DNA of 39,974 nucleotides. Source: a virus. Location of the stretch: IMG/VR virus record IMGVR_UViG_3300021419_000042, positions 1 to 39,974 of that record; one strand, 5' to 3'. The position numbers and the translations under genes were made by a program. Shown piece by piece: positions 24,478-31,199 of the stretch; the first letter of the stretch is position 1; each line of letters opens with the position of its first letter. Under the pieces are notes generated by a model. That model was not told where the DNA came from. It did no database searches and saw only the letters and a list, made by a program, of their open reading frames with translations.

Positions 24478-25218
24478 TTAGTTAAACGGCACATCCTTAT
24501 CAATCGCCTCCAAGCGCAGCATGTAACCAGACATAGAGTGATCACCGATCCTGTCAGTGAATGTCAGGAAGCGATCAGCCCACTGCTGGATCGAAGATGG
24601 ATTGACCATCACACCAAGCCAGTGCGGCTTGTTTGGCAGATAAACGTGCTTGCCTGCGTGGCTATAACCAACATACGGCGTGCGCGGTGCCACATCCGCG
24701 CCATTCGTCACACGCACATAAGTGCAGCTCCTCAATGCCCTGGTAAGGTGGCCAGCAGTCGAGCACTTGCGCTGACCGAACGTGAACAGGGAAAGCCCAG
24801 GAAACTCGCACAGATCTCTCAGGTGCTGAGCAACTGCAACAGCCAATAGCGTGGCAACAGCACCGCCCAGGGAATGACCTGTAAAGGTCAAGCTGTAATC
24901 AGGGTAGGCATCAACCAGCTCGAGCACTTTATCGAGCACGCTTAGCGCACAGCGGCTGTAGCCTTTGTGCGCCCTGATACCGAAATACTTACACTTCAAG
25001 GATAAGAAGTTGTGCTTCCAATCAGTGGCGCTCTCACTGCCGCGCACGACGAAATACAGCGCTTTACTCTTAACGCTGGCGAACACAAAGAGCTGCGTAT
25101 CAGTGCCCTTATCCTCAACAGTGTAAGTCGCGCTGATATCCGGCCAAGGAAAGCCAGGCGCGTCACTGTAGGCCGCGTTAGAGAGCGCCGCCGTATAGAT
25201 GAGCCTTTGCAGGATCAT
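24478..25218 (-). CDS. Class 3 lipase-like alpha/beta hydrolase
   Basis: The 246-residue protein is a class 3 lipase (triacylglycerol lipase-like) with the nucleophile elbow GHSLGGA at Ser116, a likely acid at Asp175 (NGADVAP), and a general base at His227 (DHSMSGYM). The FVVRGSESATDW element at about 57-67 is the typical oxyanion region. There is no clear signal peptide. It lies second to third in the lysis-type cassette, overlapping the one-TM gene by 4 bases (ATGA). It may attack membrane or outer-membrane lipids at lysis, or act on host surface; these roles are inferred. Confidence 0.88.
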   Translation of the reverse strand: MILQRLIYTAALSNAAYSDAPGFPWPDISATYTVEDKGTDTQLFVFASVKSKALYFVVRGSESATDWKHNFLSLKCKYFGIRAHKGYSRCALSVLDKVLELVDAYPDYSLTFTGHSLGGAVATLLAVAVAQHLRDLCEFPGLSLFTFGQRKCSTAGHLTRALRSCTYVRVTNGADVAPRTPYVGYSHAGKHVYLPNKPHWLGVMVNPSSIQQWADRFLTFTDRIGDHSMSGYMLRLEAIDKDVPFN

Positions 25219-25475
25219 GGCGGGTTTTTTTCTACCAAGGCCTTGAGGCGCTCGATTGAGCCATTATGCTCAGTGAGCGAGGCAGCGTGCCGCTCGAGGG
25301 TTCTATCTTGCGAGTTGAATCGCTCCCGGTTGTCGGCCTGAATACTCGCTATCCATCGGATGGCCTCTGTATTCTTTGCCTGACTCACAATCAAATAGAT
25401 TGTCTGCCCAAGTAGAATAGGCACCAGCACACCGAGGATCCAATACACTTCACTGCTTTCAGGTATCTGATCCAT
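25215..25475 (-). CDS. One-TM coiled-coil protein (holin or i-spanin candidate)
   Basis: The 86-residue protein has one clear transmembrane helix (about residues 11-31, YWILGVLVPILLGQTIYLIV) followed by a charged helical region (about 36-86) with heptad-like spacing. This layout fits an i-spanin-like protein (N-in, periplasmic coiled coil) or a small holin-associated protein. It is co-translated with the DUF5675 gene (TAATG) and the lipase. No second transmembrane helix is present. Holin versus spanin cannot be decided from sequence. Confidence 0.7.
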   Translation of the reverse strand: MDQIPESSEVYWILGVLVPILLGQTIYLIVSQAKNTEAIRWIASIQADNRERFNSQDRTLERHAASLTEHNGSIERLKALVEKNPP

Positions 25476-25909
25476 TAGATGTCCTCAGTGACTACCCACA
25501 ACACTTCCTCGCCAGCATCCAGTGCCGCTGAGATCTGCGCAGTGAGCTCAGGCTCAATGTTATCCCACACCGATTTCTGGCCATCGGTATGCCGTGCGAC
25601 AAGAGGACATCCAGAAGTGTGCTCAACTGTGTTGCCGCCATGGATCCTGATACCAGTAAACCTGACCCCATTTCGATTCACAGAGTGATCAGGCGTCACG
25701 TTGAACAGCAGTGGCATCTTGCGCTTGAACTTTGGTGAGTAATTCACAACAACTCTATAGACGCCCTCTGGAATGCAGGTATCGTGCTTGATCTTCACAC
25801 CGGCAGGCCGGCCCACATCCTCCAGGACGTGACCAACATGCTCACCATTCACCAGCAGTCTGGATATGGTTGCATCCTGCAGATACTTCCTTAAACACAA
25901 TAAGATCAT
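25475..25909 (-). CDS. DUF5675 protein, possible endolysin or wall enzyme
   Basis: The 144-residue protein belongs to DUF5675, phage and bacterial proteins with the pattern CIPEGVYRV, SPKF and IRIHGGN...SGC. Here the motif has His90-Gly and, ten residues later, Ser-Gly-Cys101, loosely like the His and Cys of L,D-transpeptidase catalytic sites. The start ATG at 25909 has GGAG 5 bases upstream; longer upstream extension would run through a terminator. It is the first late gene, where lambda-like phages place lysis genes. Enzymatic action on the cell wall is an inference; no lysozyme motif is visible. Confidence 0.7.
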   Translation of the reverse strand: MILLCLRKYLQDATISRLLVNGEHVGHVLEDVGRPAGVKIKHDTCIPEGVYRVVVNYSPKFKRKMPLLFNVTPDHSVNRNGVRFTGIRIHGGNTVEHTSGCPLVARHTDGQKSVWDNIEPELTAQISAALDAGEEVLWVVTEDI

Positions 25910-25922
25910 TCCGCACTCCATT

Positions 25923-25953
25923 AAAAAGAGCTGCTCCCCCGAGAGAGAGCAGC
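25923..25953 (-). terminator. Leftward terminator in the late leader
   Basis: GCTGCTC (25930-25936) pairs with GAGCAGC (25947-25953) across a 10-base loop; on the minus strand the stem is followed by TCTTTTT ending at 25923. It lies 13 bases before the DUF5675 start. A terminator so near the first gene of an operon implies antitermination. Confidence 0.7.
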
Positions 25954-25977
25954 CCGACTCACTACCCACGCCATGCG

Positions 25978-26016
25978 AAAAAAAACCCGCAGCACGTTTG
26001 TGCAGCGGGTTCTTTT
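25978..26016. terminator. Bidirectional terminator between early and late leftward transcripts
   Basis: The stem ACCCGC (25985-25990)/GCGGGT (26005-26010) continues as GCAC/GTGC around a GTTT loop. On the minus strand it is followed by eight Ts (25985 down to 25978) and on the plus strand by TTCTTTT. It ends leftward reading from the Q gene and also sits just downstream of a candidate late promoter. Confidence 0.85.
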
Positions 26017-26027
26017 CGACACTGGAA

Positions 26028-26056
26028 ATTTTCGGCCATATTCCTCGCACCGTCAA
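26028..26056 (-). promoter_or_regulatory. Candidate late promoter (pR'-like)
   Basis: On the minus strand TTGACG (26056-26051) is 17 bases before GAAAAT (26033-26028). A start near 26021 would yield a leader of about 40 bases before the first terminator. A lambda-type late promoter sits in the same place, between Q and the late genes. The -10 is a 4-of-6 match, so this is a prediction. Confidence 0.45.
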
Positions 26057-26111
26057 ACTTCAAGTGGAATAGCTGGGCTTATCTACTCAATTCGCTCTCT
26101 GTGTCTTTGCA

Positions 26112-26190
26112 GTAGGACATAAAGGCTCATTGATAGGACTAGAAAAACACAGTGAATACATTGCCTTGCATCTATGTCCTATCTGTCCTA
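26112..26190. repeat. Direct and inverted TAGGAC/GTCCTA repeats
   Basis: TAGGACATA (26112-26120) and ATAGGACTA (26132-26140) face TATGTCCTATC (26172-26182) and TGTCCTATC (26183-26191), which are inverted copies of each other's core. The pair at each side is about 20 bases apart. This may be a protein-binding array, for example for Q or a late regulator. Confidence 0.55.
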
Positions 26191-26232
26191 TCTAAAAAAG
26201 TAAAAAAATATAAATGCAAAGTAAAGAGAGAG

Positions 26233-26267
26233 CATTAAACCCCACTCACTCAGCGCTTGGTTTAATG
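26233..26267. repeat. 9-bp perfect inverted repeat
   Basis: CATTAAACC (26233-26241) and GGTTTAATG (26259-26267) flank a 17-base spacer. There is no T-tract, so a binding site or RNA hairpin is more likely than a terminator. Confidence 0.5.
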
Positions 26268-26447
26268 GGAACTGTAATCGAATAGGCAGACAACACGGAC
26301 GCACGGACAGAGCCAAGCAATTTCTGGCCTTGGCGAGGCCTACCGAAACCAGACCACCTGGACACACACAGACATTGCCAAATCGCAGACGTAAGAAAAC
26401 CTTATGTGAACCATAATTCTTAAAAACTCTATCTATGATCGCTATCT

Positions 26448-26471
26448 AAAGCGGCTTTACGATGCCGCCTT
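26448..26471 (-). terminator. Weak hairpin after the Q gene
   Basis: AAAGCGGC (26448-26455) can pair with GCCGCCTT (26464-26471) with one G-U pair, 8 bases after the Q stop codon. No T-tract follows. It may slow or stabilise the 3' end; terminator function is uncertain. Confidence 0.35.
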
Positions 26472-26479
26472 AGTAACTG

Positions 26480-27094
26480 CTACGCATCCTTGCTTAGCTG
26501 TTCCTGCAGGTGAGCCAGCAGCTCATTGAGCCAGGAACTTACCGCCCGATATCCAAACTCTCGGATAGAGTGATATCGCCTGGTGTATGTACGGTCATTG
26601 ATCCCAGCCTCCTTGGCTCTACGATTCATTGACCATTTCTTAACGCCATTACCTTGGCAGGCCTTGCACGTTACAAGTTGCCGGACTTGCACCGACCTGC
26701 TAACGCGCTCATCGCTAGTCCGAATATCAAAAGGCCTCACTGCGTACTGCTTTCCCGATCCGGAGCAGATTGAGCACTTTTCGAGCCTCACCACTTCCAG
26801 CAGTGCAGATCTGGCCAGACCATCAGCAATTTTCAGATCAAGCTCCTCGCCCCTGGCTGCAGCTTCTCCCATAAGCTCATCAGCCACTCTGGCAACCAGC
26901 TCCCACTCGGCGTCCTTATCGCCCATCAAATAGAACGCGATCAGCTGCGCACCGCGATGCAGACCGAATCGCTCACTAAGCGCGGCACTCACATCCTCCG
27001 GAGTAATTGCTGGCGCACCGCCACCTGGTATGGCATCGAAATTCACAGACCCAGGAGAAAGCATTGCCAGAAACTTAACTGCAGAACTACTCAT
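26480..27094 (-). CDS. Q-like antitermination protein
   Basis: The 204-residue protein resembles lambdoid Q antiterminators with a DnaJ-like zinc module: CSICSGSG at residues 107-114 and CKACQGNG at 143-150. A basic C-terminal helix-turn-helix-like region (about 155-190, RRAKEAGINDRTYTRRYHSIREFGYRAVSSWL) follows. The start ATG at 27094 has GGAGG 5 bases upstream; an upstream in-frame start lies inside the primase gene. It is the last gene of the leftward early operon and is followed by a promoter and terminators. Q lets RNA polymerase pass terminators in the late operon. Confidence 0.85.
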   Translation of the reverse strand: MSSSAVKFLAMLSPGSVNFDAIPGGGAPAITPEDVSAALSERFGLHRGAQLIAFYLMGDKDAEWELVARVADELMGEAAARGEELDLKIADGLARSALLEVVRLEKCSICSGSGKQYAVRPFDIRTSDERVSRSVQVRQLVTCKACQGNGVKKWSMNRRAKEAGINDRTYTRRYHSIREFGYRAVSSWLNELLAHLQEQLSKDA

Positions 27095-29282
27095 TGGATC
27101 CTCCAGGTACTTGGCCAGCATCTGGCCGCTGATATTTATACACGCGCTTTTTCTCAACCGGACAGAATGGCCTTACCTTTTTCCAACCAAGCCGCTGCAG
27201 GATCTGCGCGAGTCTTGTTTGCTCTGGAGGCCTCCAGGTCATGGGCTCCATATTCAATGCGCCGGTGAATATCTCAGCCAGCTCGATCTGCTGCCTGGTG
27301 ATGCGCTCAGGTGCATCGAGATAAGCAACCACCAATGCCTCCCAGGCATCATCGAGGAATCGATCACCCTGCTCTCTCTCAAACAGCTGCTTTTCATTTT
27401 CTGTCACATGCCATGAGTCGCCAGTCTTATAACCGATCAGCGCCTCAGCAAAGAGCTGATCCCTGTCTCTAGCCAGAGCCTTGAGATTGATCTCGCCACA
27501 TTTCACCGGCCAATAGCGCCTATTGCCGGTTGAATCTTTGAAATAGGAATCTTGATTAGTGCTGCCGGCGAATACGCATTGCCTGGGATATTCCACAACG
27601 CGCTTACCGTAGGGAGGCCGATACCGATCTGAATCAGTCGCAAAAAAGCTCTTGGCTCGAGTCGATTCTGCCTTGTTGAACGAATCGAGCTCAGCCAGCT
27701 CCATGATCCACACGCCCAGCATTTGCTGGTACCCGTCTTTATCACCGATCTGAAAAGCCGCATCAGAGAACCACTGCCCCCCGAGGATCCGCAGCGCGGT
27801 AGATTTGCCAGCACCCTGTGAGCCCTCGAGGATGAGCACACAATCCATCTTCACCGGACTTTCCATCGCTCTGGCCACGGCGCCGATCAGCCACTTTTTC
27901 CCAGCCGATCGGATGTAGGCAGATTCCTCAGCGCCAAGGTATTCGCTCAGCCAGGTATCAATCCTGTGCTCGCCATCCCACTCGAGGCCCTCGAGGTATT
28001 CGCGCACAGGGTGATAGCTGTTATCCCTGGCAACCAAATCCACAGCGGCATCAATGACCGAAGTTTTCGCTGAGATCCCATAGTTTTGGGAGAGCCACAC
28101 ATCAGTGCGGCTGGAATCATCGTCGCGCCATTCATTATTCATGTGCTCATAGTTGCCTGAGCTATACGGCGGCGCACTGGCCTTAACAACTTTATAGGAG
28201 AGCTGGCAGAACCGGATGCAGTTATGCCAGGCAGGATCATTGGAGAGGATCAGATAGATGTTATTGGTATCAGACTTGTAATTACCCTGCAGGGTTTTAC
28301 CGAGACTGTGCTGCCAATCACTGAGAGTCGAGAACAGCCGGCGAAAGCACTTTGTAACTGCCTCAACGCCCTCAGCTAGATACAGATCATTGAAATCAAC
28401 ATCTTTATCCTGCCGATTACGATTGAACTGAGGAATGACCACGTAGCCTTGCACGGCTCTGGAGGCCTTCTTGGCGAATATGACGCCAGCATTGTATGGC
28501 TCACCTTTTCCATTGGTAGATTTCCAATCATCATCAGCACAAAAAACCAGAGTAGAATCAGGAAAGCGGCTTGAGTAGTGCTTCGCTACAGGGACAAGAT
28601 TGCCGCTATTGAACGCGACCACCACGGGCACATTGAGCACTTCATGAATTGTGGCGCCAGTGGCATAGCCCTCAGCGATAAAGATAGGCTCACCGCGCTG
28701 AATTTCCCCGATAGCAAAGGATGCGCCGGCAATGTCGGCCCCTTTTGGCCAAAATGTTTTATTGCCCTGCTCTGGGTTTTTGGGCTTATCGAATATCCAT
28801 TGAATGGCGACAATAGAATCATGCGCACTGCGCAAGGGTATGGCTAACACACCTGGCTCACGCCCAAAACGGATGCCGTGTGCTTTTACGCCCTTATTCT
28901 TGAGATACTCAGACTCACCTATCTCACTGAGCTTGCCATACTGTGTAGAAGCGATGTAACTGGCGCGTCGAGCCGCCTTCTCACGCTCCTTTTTAGCAAT
29001 CTCTTTTTGCTTCGCTATCTTTTCGCGGATCCGGCGCTGATCTTCTTTTGTTGCCCCTTGACCGCGCAGCCAGATCTTTTGAGTATCGTGCCGCTTCCAG
29101 CTGCCATAGGTTCCGGCAATGATCGAGTTGCCATTCTGTAACTTATATTCAAATAGAATGTACCAGCCATTGCGTGAGCCTTTGCGATCACCTTCAACAT
29201 CTACGCGCTGGAGATCTCCCAACACAGGCTGATCAACAATCAAGCCATAATCGCGCATCTGCTTGAGCGCATCATCAAACAA
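27087..29282 (-). CDS. Toprim-VapE primase/helicase
   Basis: The 731-residue protein unites a primase-type Toprim domain (FIAEGYATGAT with Glu204, CADDDW with Asp250-Asp252, about residues 195-300) and a VapE-like superfamily 3-type ATPase (Walker A EGSQGAGKST at 486-495, Walker B WIMELAELD at 525-533, STNQ sensor region near 577). It probably starts phage replication by making primers and unwinding DNA. A TTG start at 29282 is supported by GAGGG 7 bases upstream; the next in-frame ATG is at 29258. Its stop overlaps the Q start by 8 bases. Confidence 0.9.
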   Translation of the reverse strand: MFDDALKQMRDYGLIVDQPVLGDLQRVDVEGDRKGSRNGWYILFEYKLQNGNSIIAGTYGSWKRHDTQKIWLRGQGATKEDQRRIREKIAKQKEIAKKEREKAARRASYIASTQYGKLSEIGESEYLKNKGVKAHGIRFGREPGVLAIPLRSAHDSIVAIQWIFDKPKNPEQGNKTFWPKGADIAGASFAIGEIQRGEPIFIAEGYATGATIHEVLNVPVVVAFNSGNLVPVAKHYSSRFPDSTLVFCADDDWKSTNGKGEPYNAGVIFAKKASRAVQGYVVIPQFNRNRQDKDVDFNDLYLAEGVEAVTKCFRRLFSTLSDWQHSLGKTLQGNYKSDTNNIYLILSNDPAWHNCIRFCQLSYKVVKASAPPYSSGNYEHMNNEWRDDDSSRTDVWLSQNYGISAKTSVIDAAVDLVARDNSYHPVREYLEGLEWDGEHRIDTWLSEYLGAEESAYIRSAGKKWLIGAVARAMESPVKMDCVLILEGSQGAGKSTALRILGGQWFSDAAFQIGDKDGYQQMLGVWIMELAELDSFNKAESTRAKSFFATDSDRYRPPYGKRVVEYPRQCVFAGSTNQDSYFKDSTGNRRYWPVKCGEINLKALARDRDQLFAEALIGYKTGDSWHVTENEKQLFEREQGDRFLDDAWEALVVAYLDAPERITRQQIELAEIFTGALNMEPMTWRPPEQTRLAQILQRLGWKKVRPFCPVEKKRVYKYQRPDAGQVPGGSNE

Positions 29283-29323
29283 ACTTAAACCCTCTTTATT
29301 CTAATTTTCCGGAAAGGCCGGCG

Positions 29324-29542
29324 CTATCGGTTGAGCTTTTCTAATACTTCCGCACAATCCACGCACAGATTGGTATCGATGGCCTGCAGCCTTGCCGATG
29401 GGATCTGGTGCGAACACTCGGCACAGATCCCCCCGGCTTCAAGCGCTTGCTGTGCACGCTGCAGCCGCGCATCATCGATGCGACGAAAGGCCTCTGACAT
29501 CGATTCCTCGAGATAGGCTGCAGCAAGGTCTGCCACATCCAT
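29324..29542 (-). CDS. TraR/DksA-type zinc finger protein
   Basis: The 72-residue protein ends in a Cys4 zinc finger (CAECSHQIPSARL then CVDC, about residues 40-64), which is typical of TraR/DksA proteins. Full DksA is about 150 residues with a coiled-coil N-terminus; this is the short TraR form found on phages and plasmids. Such proteins bind RNA polymerase in the secondary channel and change host promoter use. It follows the CII-like gene with a one-base overlap in TGATG and precedes the primase gene. Confidence 0.85.
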   Translation of the reverse strand: MDVADLAAAYLEESMSEAFRRIDDARLQRAQQALEAGGICAECSHQIPSARLQAIDTNLCVDCAEVLEKLNR

Positions 29543-30042
29543 CAGGAGCGCACCTGGGCAACGCGGCGATCACTGGCGAACTTGATAACACCCATCACGA
29601 CACCGAGCAGGCGGCTCAAATCAAACTGCAACTCATCCCATTCAGCATCATCAATCACGCCATCATCACCGAGCGAAGTCTCAAGGCCTGCACTGGCCAC
29701 GCTGACCTTATTCAGCAATTCATTGAAAAGCCGAATGAGCGACTCATCGCTGTATTCGGGATCTACCAGCTGAAACCAGCCAGCGCCTGGGAACAGCGGC
29801 ATGAGTGAGTCGAGTATTCGAGGATCTTGCGTGATTTGGCAGATCTGCTTGAATTGCAGAAAGGTAGGATGGCGCTCAGGCTGATTGGGATCGAGATTAT
29901 TGGAAAAGGCAGTGGCTGACTTATTGCACTCCATGGCTAGTGCCTCGATCCCGTAATCATTGGCCGCGTGATAGAGCGCAATCTCTAGCGGGTGCACACG
30001 CTCTTTGTTCTTTTGTATTTCCGTGGTAGATCGTCGTGGCAT
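29542..30042 (-). CDS. CII-like regulatory protein (Phage_CP76 type)
   Basis: The 166-residue protein resembles the CII-type regulators (CP76) that lie after cro in many prophages. Its N-terminal half has HPLEIALYHAANDYGIEALAMECNKSATAFSNNLDP, a helix-turn-helix-like region, and HPTFLQFKQICQITQDPRIL, both typical of the family. The C-terminal half (about 95-160) is acidic. The ATG at 30042 with GGAG 9 bases upstream fits best. In lambda, CII activates cI and int promoters; the same role is inferred here from position, not from binding sites. Confidence 0.78.
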   Translation of the reverse strand: MPRRSTTEIQKNKERVHPLEIALYHAANDYGIEALAMECNKSATAFSNNLDPNQPERHPTFLQFKQICQITQDPRILDSLMPLFPGAGWFQLVDPEYSDESLIRLFNELLNKVSVASAGLETSLGDDGVIDDAEWDELQFDLSRLLGVVMGVIKFASDRRVAQVRS

Positions 30043-30058
30043 GTGTAAATTCTCCAGG

Positions 30059-30310
30059 TTATCCCCTGTCGCTGGCCGGCATATTGTTTTGTAATCGATG
30101 GCAAGCAACACGAATCAACAACTCATTGAGCTCAGGCTTTATTTCATCCAAAGGGAACTTCTCAGGTGAATCCACCACCATGGCCACGGCGATGCGATCA
30201 GGCACAGCGCGCTTTCCGGTTTCGATTTCTGATACCTGAGTCTGGCCAAGCCCGAACAGTCGGCCAAACTGGCGCTGGCACAGCCGTAATTGGTGGCGAT
30301 AGCGCTTCAT
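30059..30310 (-). CDS. Cro-like XRE regulator
   Basis: An 83-residue helix-turn-helix protein (residues 9-36 have LCQRQFGRLFGLGQTQVSEIETGKR, the classic helix pair). It is divergent from cI with the operator region between. The ATG at 30310 has AAGAG 6 bases upstream; starts further upstream at 30331 would nearly coincide with the transcript start of the extended -10 promoter at 30342-30350. It probably represses cI and controls the leftward early promoter, as Cro does. The residues after the helix-turn-helix are short and acidic. Confidence 0.82.
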   Translation of the reverse strand: MKRYRHQLRLCQRQFGRLFGLGQTQVSEIETGKRAVPDRIAVAMVVDSPEKFPLDEIKPELNELLIRVACHRLQNNMPASDRG

Positions 30311-30341
30311 TGGATGCTCTTGAGTTTCCATATCGGCGCAA

Positions 30342-30402
30342 ATTATCACATATTGAGATATTTACAATGTGTCACTGCAAAAAAATCACAATTTGCTGAT
30401 TC
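30342..30402. promoter_or_regulatory. OR-like operators with leftward early promoter
   Basis: A 21-bp near-palindrome at 30342-30362 has half-sites ATTATCACA and TGAGATATT around TAT. A second, weaker one at 30382-30402 has AAAATCACA and TGCTGATTC; an element between (30361-30381) has TTTACAATG and CACTGCAAA. Centres lie about 19-21 bases apart. Read on the minus strand, TGTGATAAT (30350-30342) forms an extended -10 for the cro-cII-primase-Q operon and overlaps the first palindrome, so repressor binding would block it. Confidence 0.7.
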
Positions 30403-30410
30403 GCAATTGG

Positions 30411-30416
30411 TATAAC
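30411..30416 (+). promoter_or_regulatory. -10 of the cI promoter (PRM-like)
   Basis: TATAAC at 30411-30416 lies 21 bases before the cI start; no good -35 is visible 17 bases upstream. The expected transcript start near 30423 leaves about 15 leader bases without a ribosome site, so the message may be nearly leaderless, as with lambda cI from PRM. Activation by bound repressor is likely, given the weak -35. Confidence 0.5.
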
Positions 30417-30437
30417 AGAACGTAATATGGCCCCACG

Positions 30438-31079
30438 ATGGAATTAGAACCCTGGCAACACAGAGTGAAAGAAGTCATGCGCCGCAAAGGCCTGACTCAA
30501 GTGGACGTGGGCGAGAAGATTGGCCATGGCCAGTCGTGGCTGAGCAATAAGCTCACCAGCAAACGCGGCACCAAGCTCGAGGATATCTCCAAGATTGCAA
30601 AAGCAATCGGAGAGAGCGACAGCTTTATACTCACCGGTCAGCGCTCCAAGCCAGGTAGCACCGACGATGCCGGCCATCACATCCCCGTGATCGGCTGGGA
30701 TGATATTGCCGATTGGCCGAATAATGGCGAATTTGCACAGATCAGCGAATGGATCGCGCCCTCTAGCCCCGAGGACATCAGCCACGCTAGTTTCGGACTT
30801 CGCGTGAATGACAACTCCATGAGCTCAACCAGTGGCAGGCTTTCAATTCTCAAAGGATCCAAGGTGATAGTGTCACCAGCAGAAGATGTCGAGCCCGGCT
30901 CCATCGTGCTTGCTCTGGTTGCAGGCAGGCCAGTGATCCGCACCCTGGATAGCGATGGCATTGATCGCTATCTGCAGCCACACAATGAGCTATACCCTCC
31001 CCGGCCCGTTGATTCTGACGTGAGAATTGTCGGCCAAATCGTCGAAATCAAGCTGAAACTCAGCGACCTCCAGAAGTAA
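30438..31079 (+). CDS. cI-like repressor with S24-type domain lacking catalytic Lys
   Basis: The 213-residue repressor has an N-terminal helix-turn-helix (residues 18-41) and a LexA/S24-type C-terminal domain from about 80, with the nucleophile in NDNSMSS (Ser127) and the conserved tail RYLQPHNELYPPRP then RIVGQIVEI. The expected general-base lysine is Arg168 (GRPVIRTL), and the usual cleavage Ala-Gly reads Ala91-Asp92 (IADW). An Ala78-Gly79 also lies upstream. Such a repressor may not autocleave, so induction would depend on an antirepressor. It is flanked by operator palindromes on both sides. Confidence 0.92.
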   Translation: MELEPWQHRVKEVMRRKGLTQVDVGEKIGHGQSWLSNKLTSKRGTKLEDISKIAKAIGESDSFILTGQRSKPGSTDDAGHHIPVIGWDDIADWPNNGEFAQISEWIAPSSPEDISHASFGLRVNDNSMSSTSGRLSILKGSKVIVSPAEDVEPGSIVLALVAGRPVIRTLDSDGIDRYLQPHNELYPPRPVDSDVRIVGQIVEIKLKLSDLQK

Positions 31080-31090
31080 CTCTCACACCT

Positions 31091-31154
31091 TTGTTGCCTA
31101 ATATCTCAATATGAGATATTTTCTGCCGACAACAATATCACATTTTGTGTTATT
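31091..31154 (+). promoter_or_regulatory. OL-like operators and rightward early promoter
   Basis: A 21-bp perfect-arm palindrome (AATATCTCA at 31100-31108, TGAGATATT at 31112-31120) and a second, one-mismatch one (AATATCACA at 31134-31142, TGTGTTATT at 31146-31154) match the OR half-sites. TTGTTG (31091-31096) and GATATT (31115-31120) with an 18-base gap form a rightward promoter, with TG one base before the -10 (TGAGATATT); it overlaps the first palindrome and would be silenced by repressor. It drives the KilAC-ParB-xis-int operon. Confidence 0.75.
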
Positions 31155-31199
31155 GGCTGGGAAAGCCAACCTCAGAAGCAGATTGCAGACGGAGGAAAT

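Larger units (their letters stand above)
26057..26479. other. Noncoding region between the Q gene and late operon
   Basis: About 420 bases hold no convincing gene. The left part has AT-rich runs and repeated TAGGAC/GTCCTA elements (separate entry). The middle holds a 9-bp inverted repeat. The right part (about 26280-26400) shows no recognisable signal. A hairpin after the Q stop closes it. Confidence 0.6.

Noticed and set aside
25910-26056. N-terminal extension of the DUF5675 gene.
   Set aside because: The frame is open upstream but runs through two terminator hairpins and has no ribosome site; GGAG just before 25909 marks the start.
30510-30710. Ala78-Gly79 of cI as the normal cleavage site.
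   Set aside because: It lies before the usual position in the family, where Ala91-Asp92 aligns, although it cannot be fully excluded.
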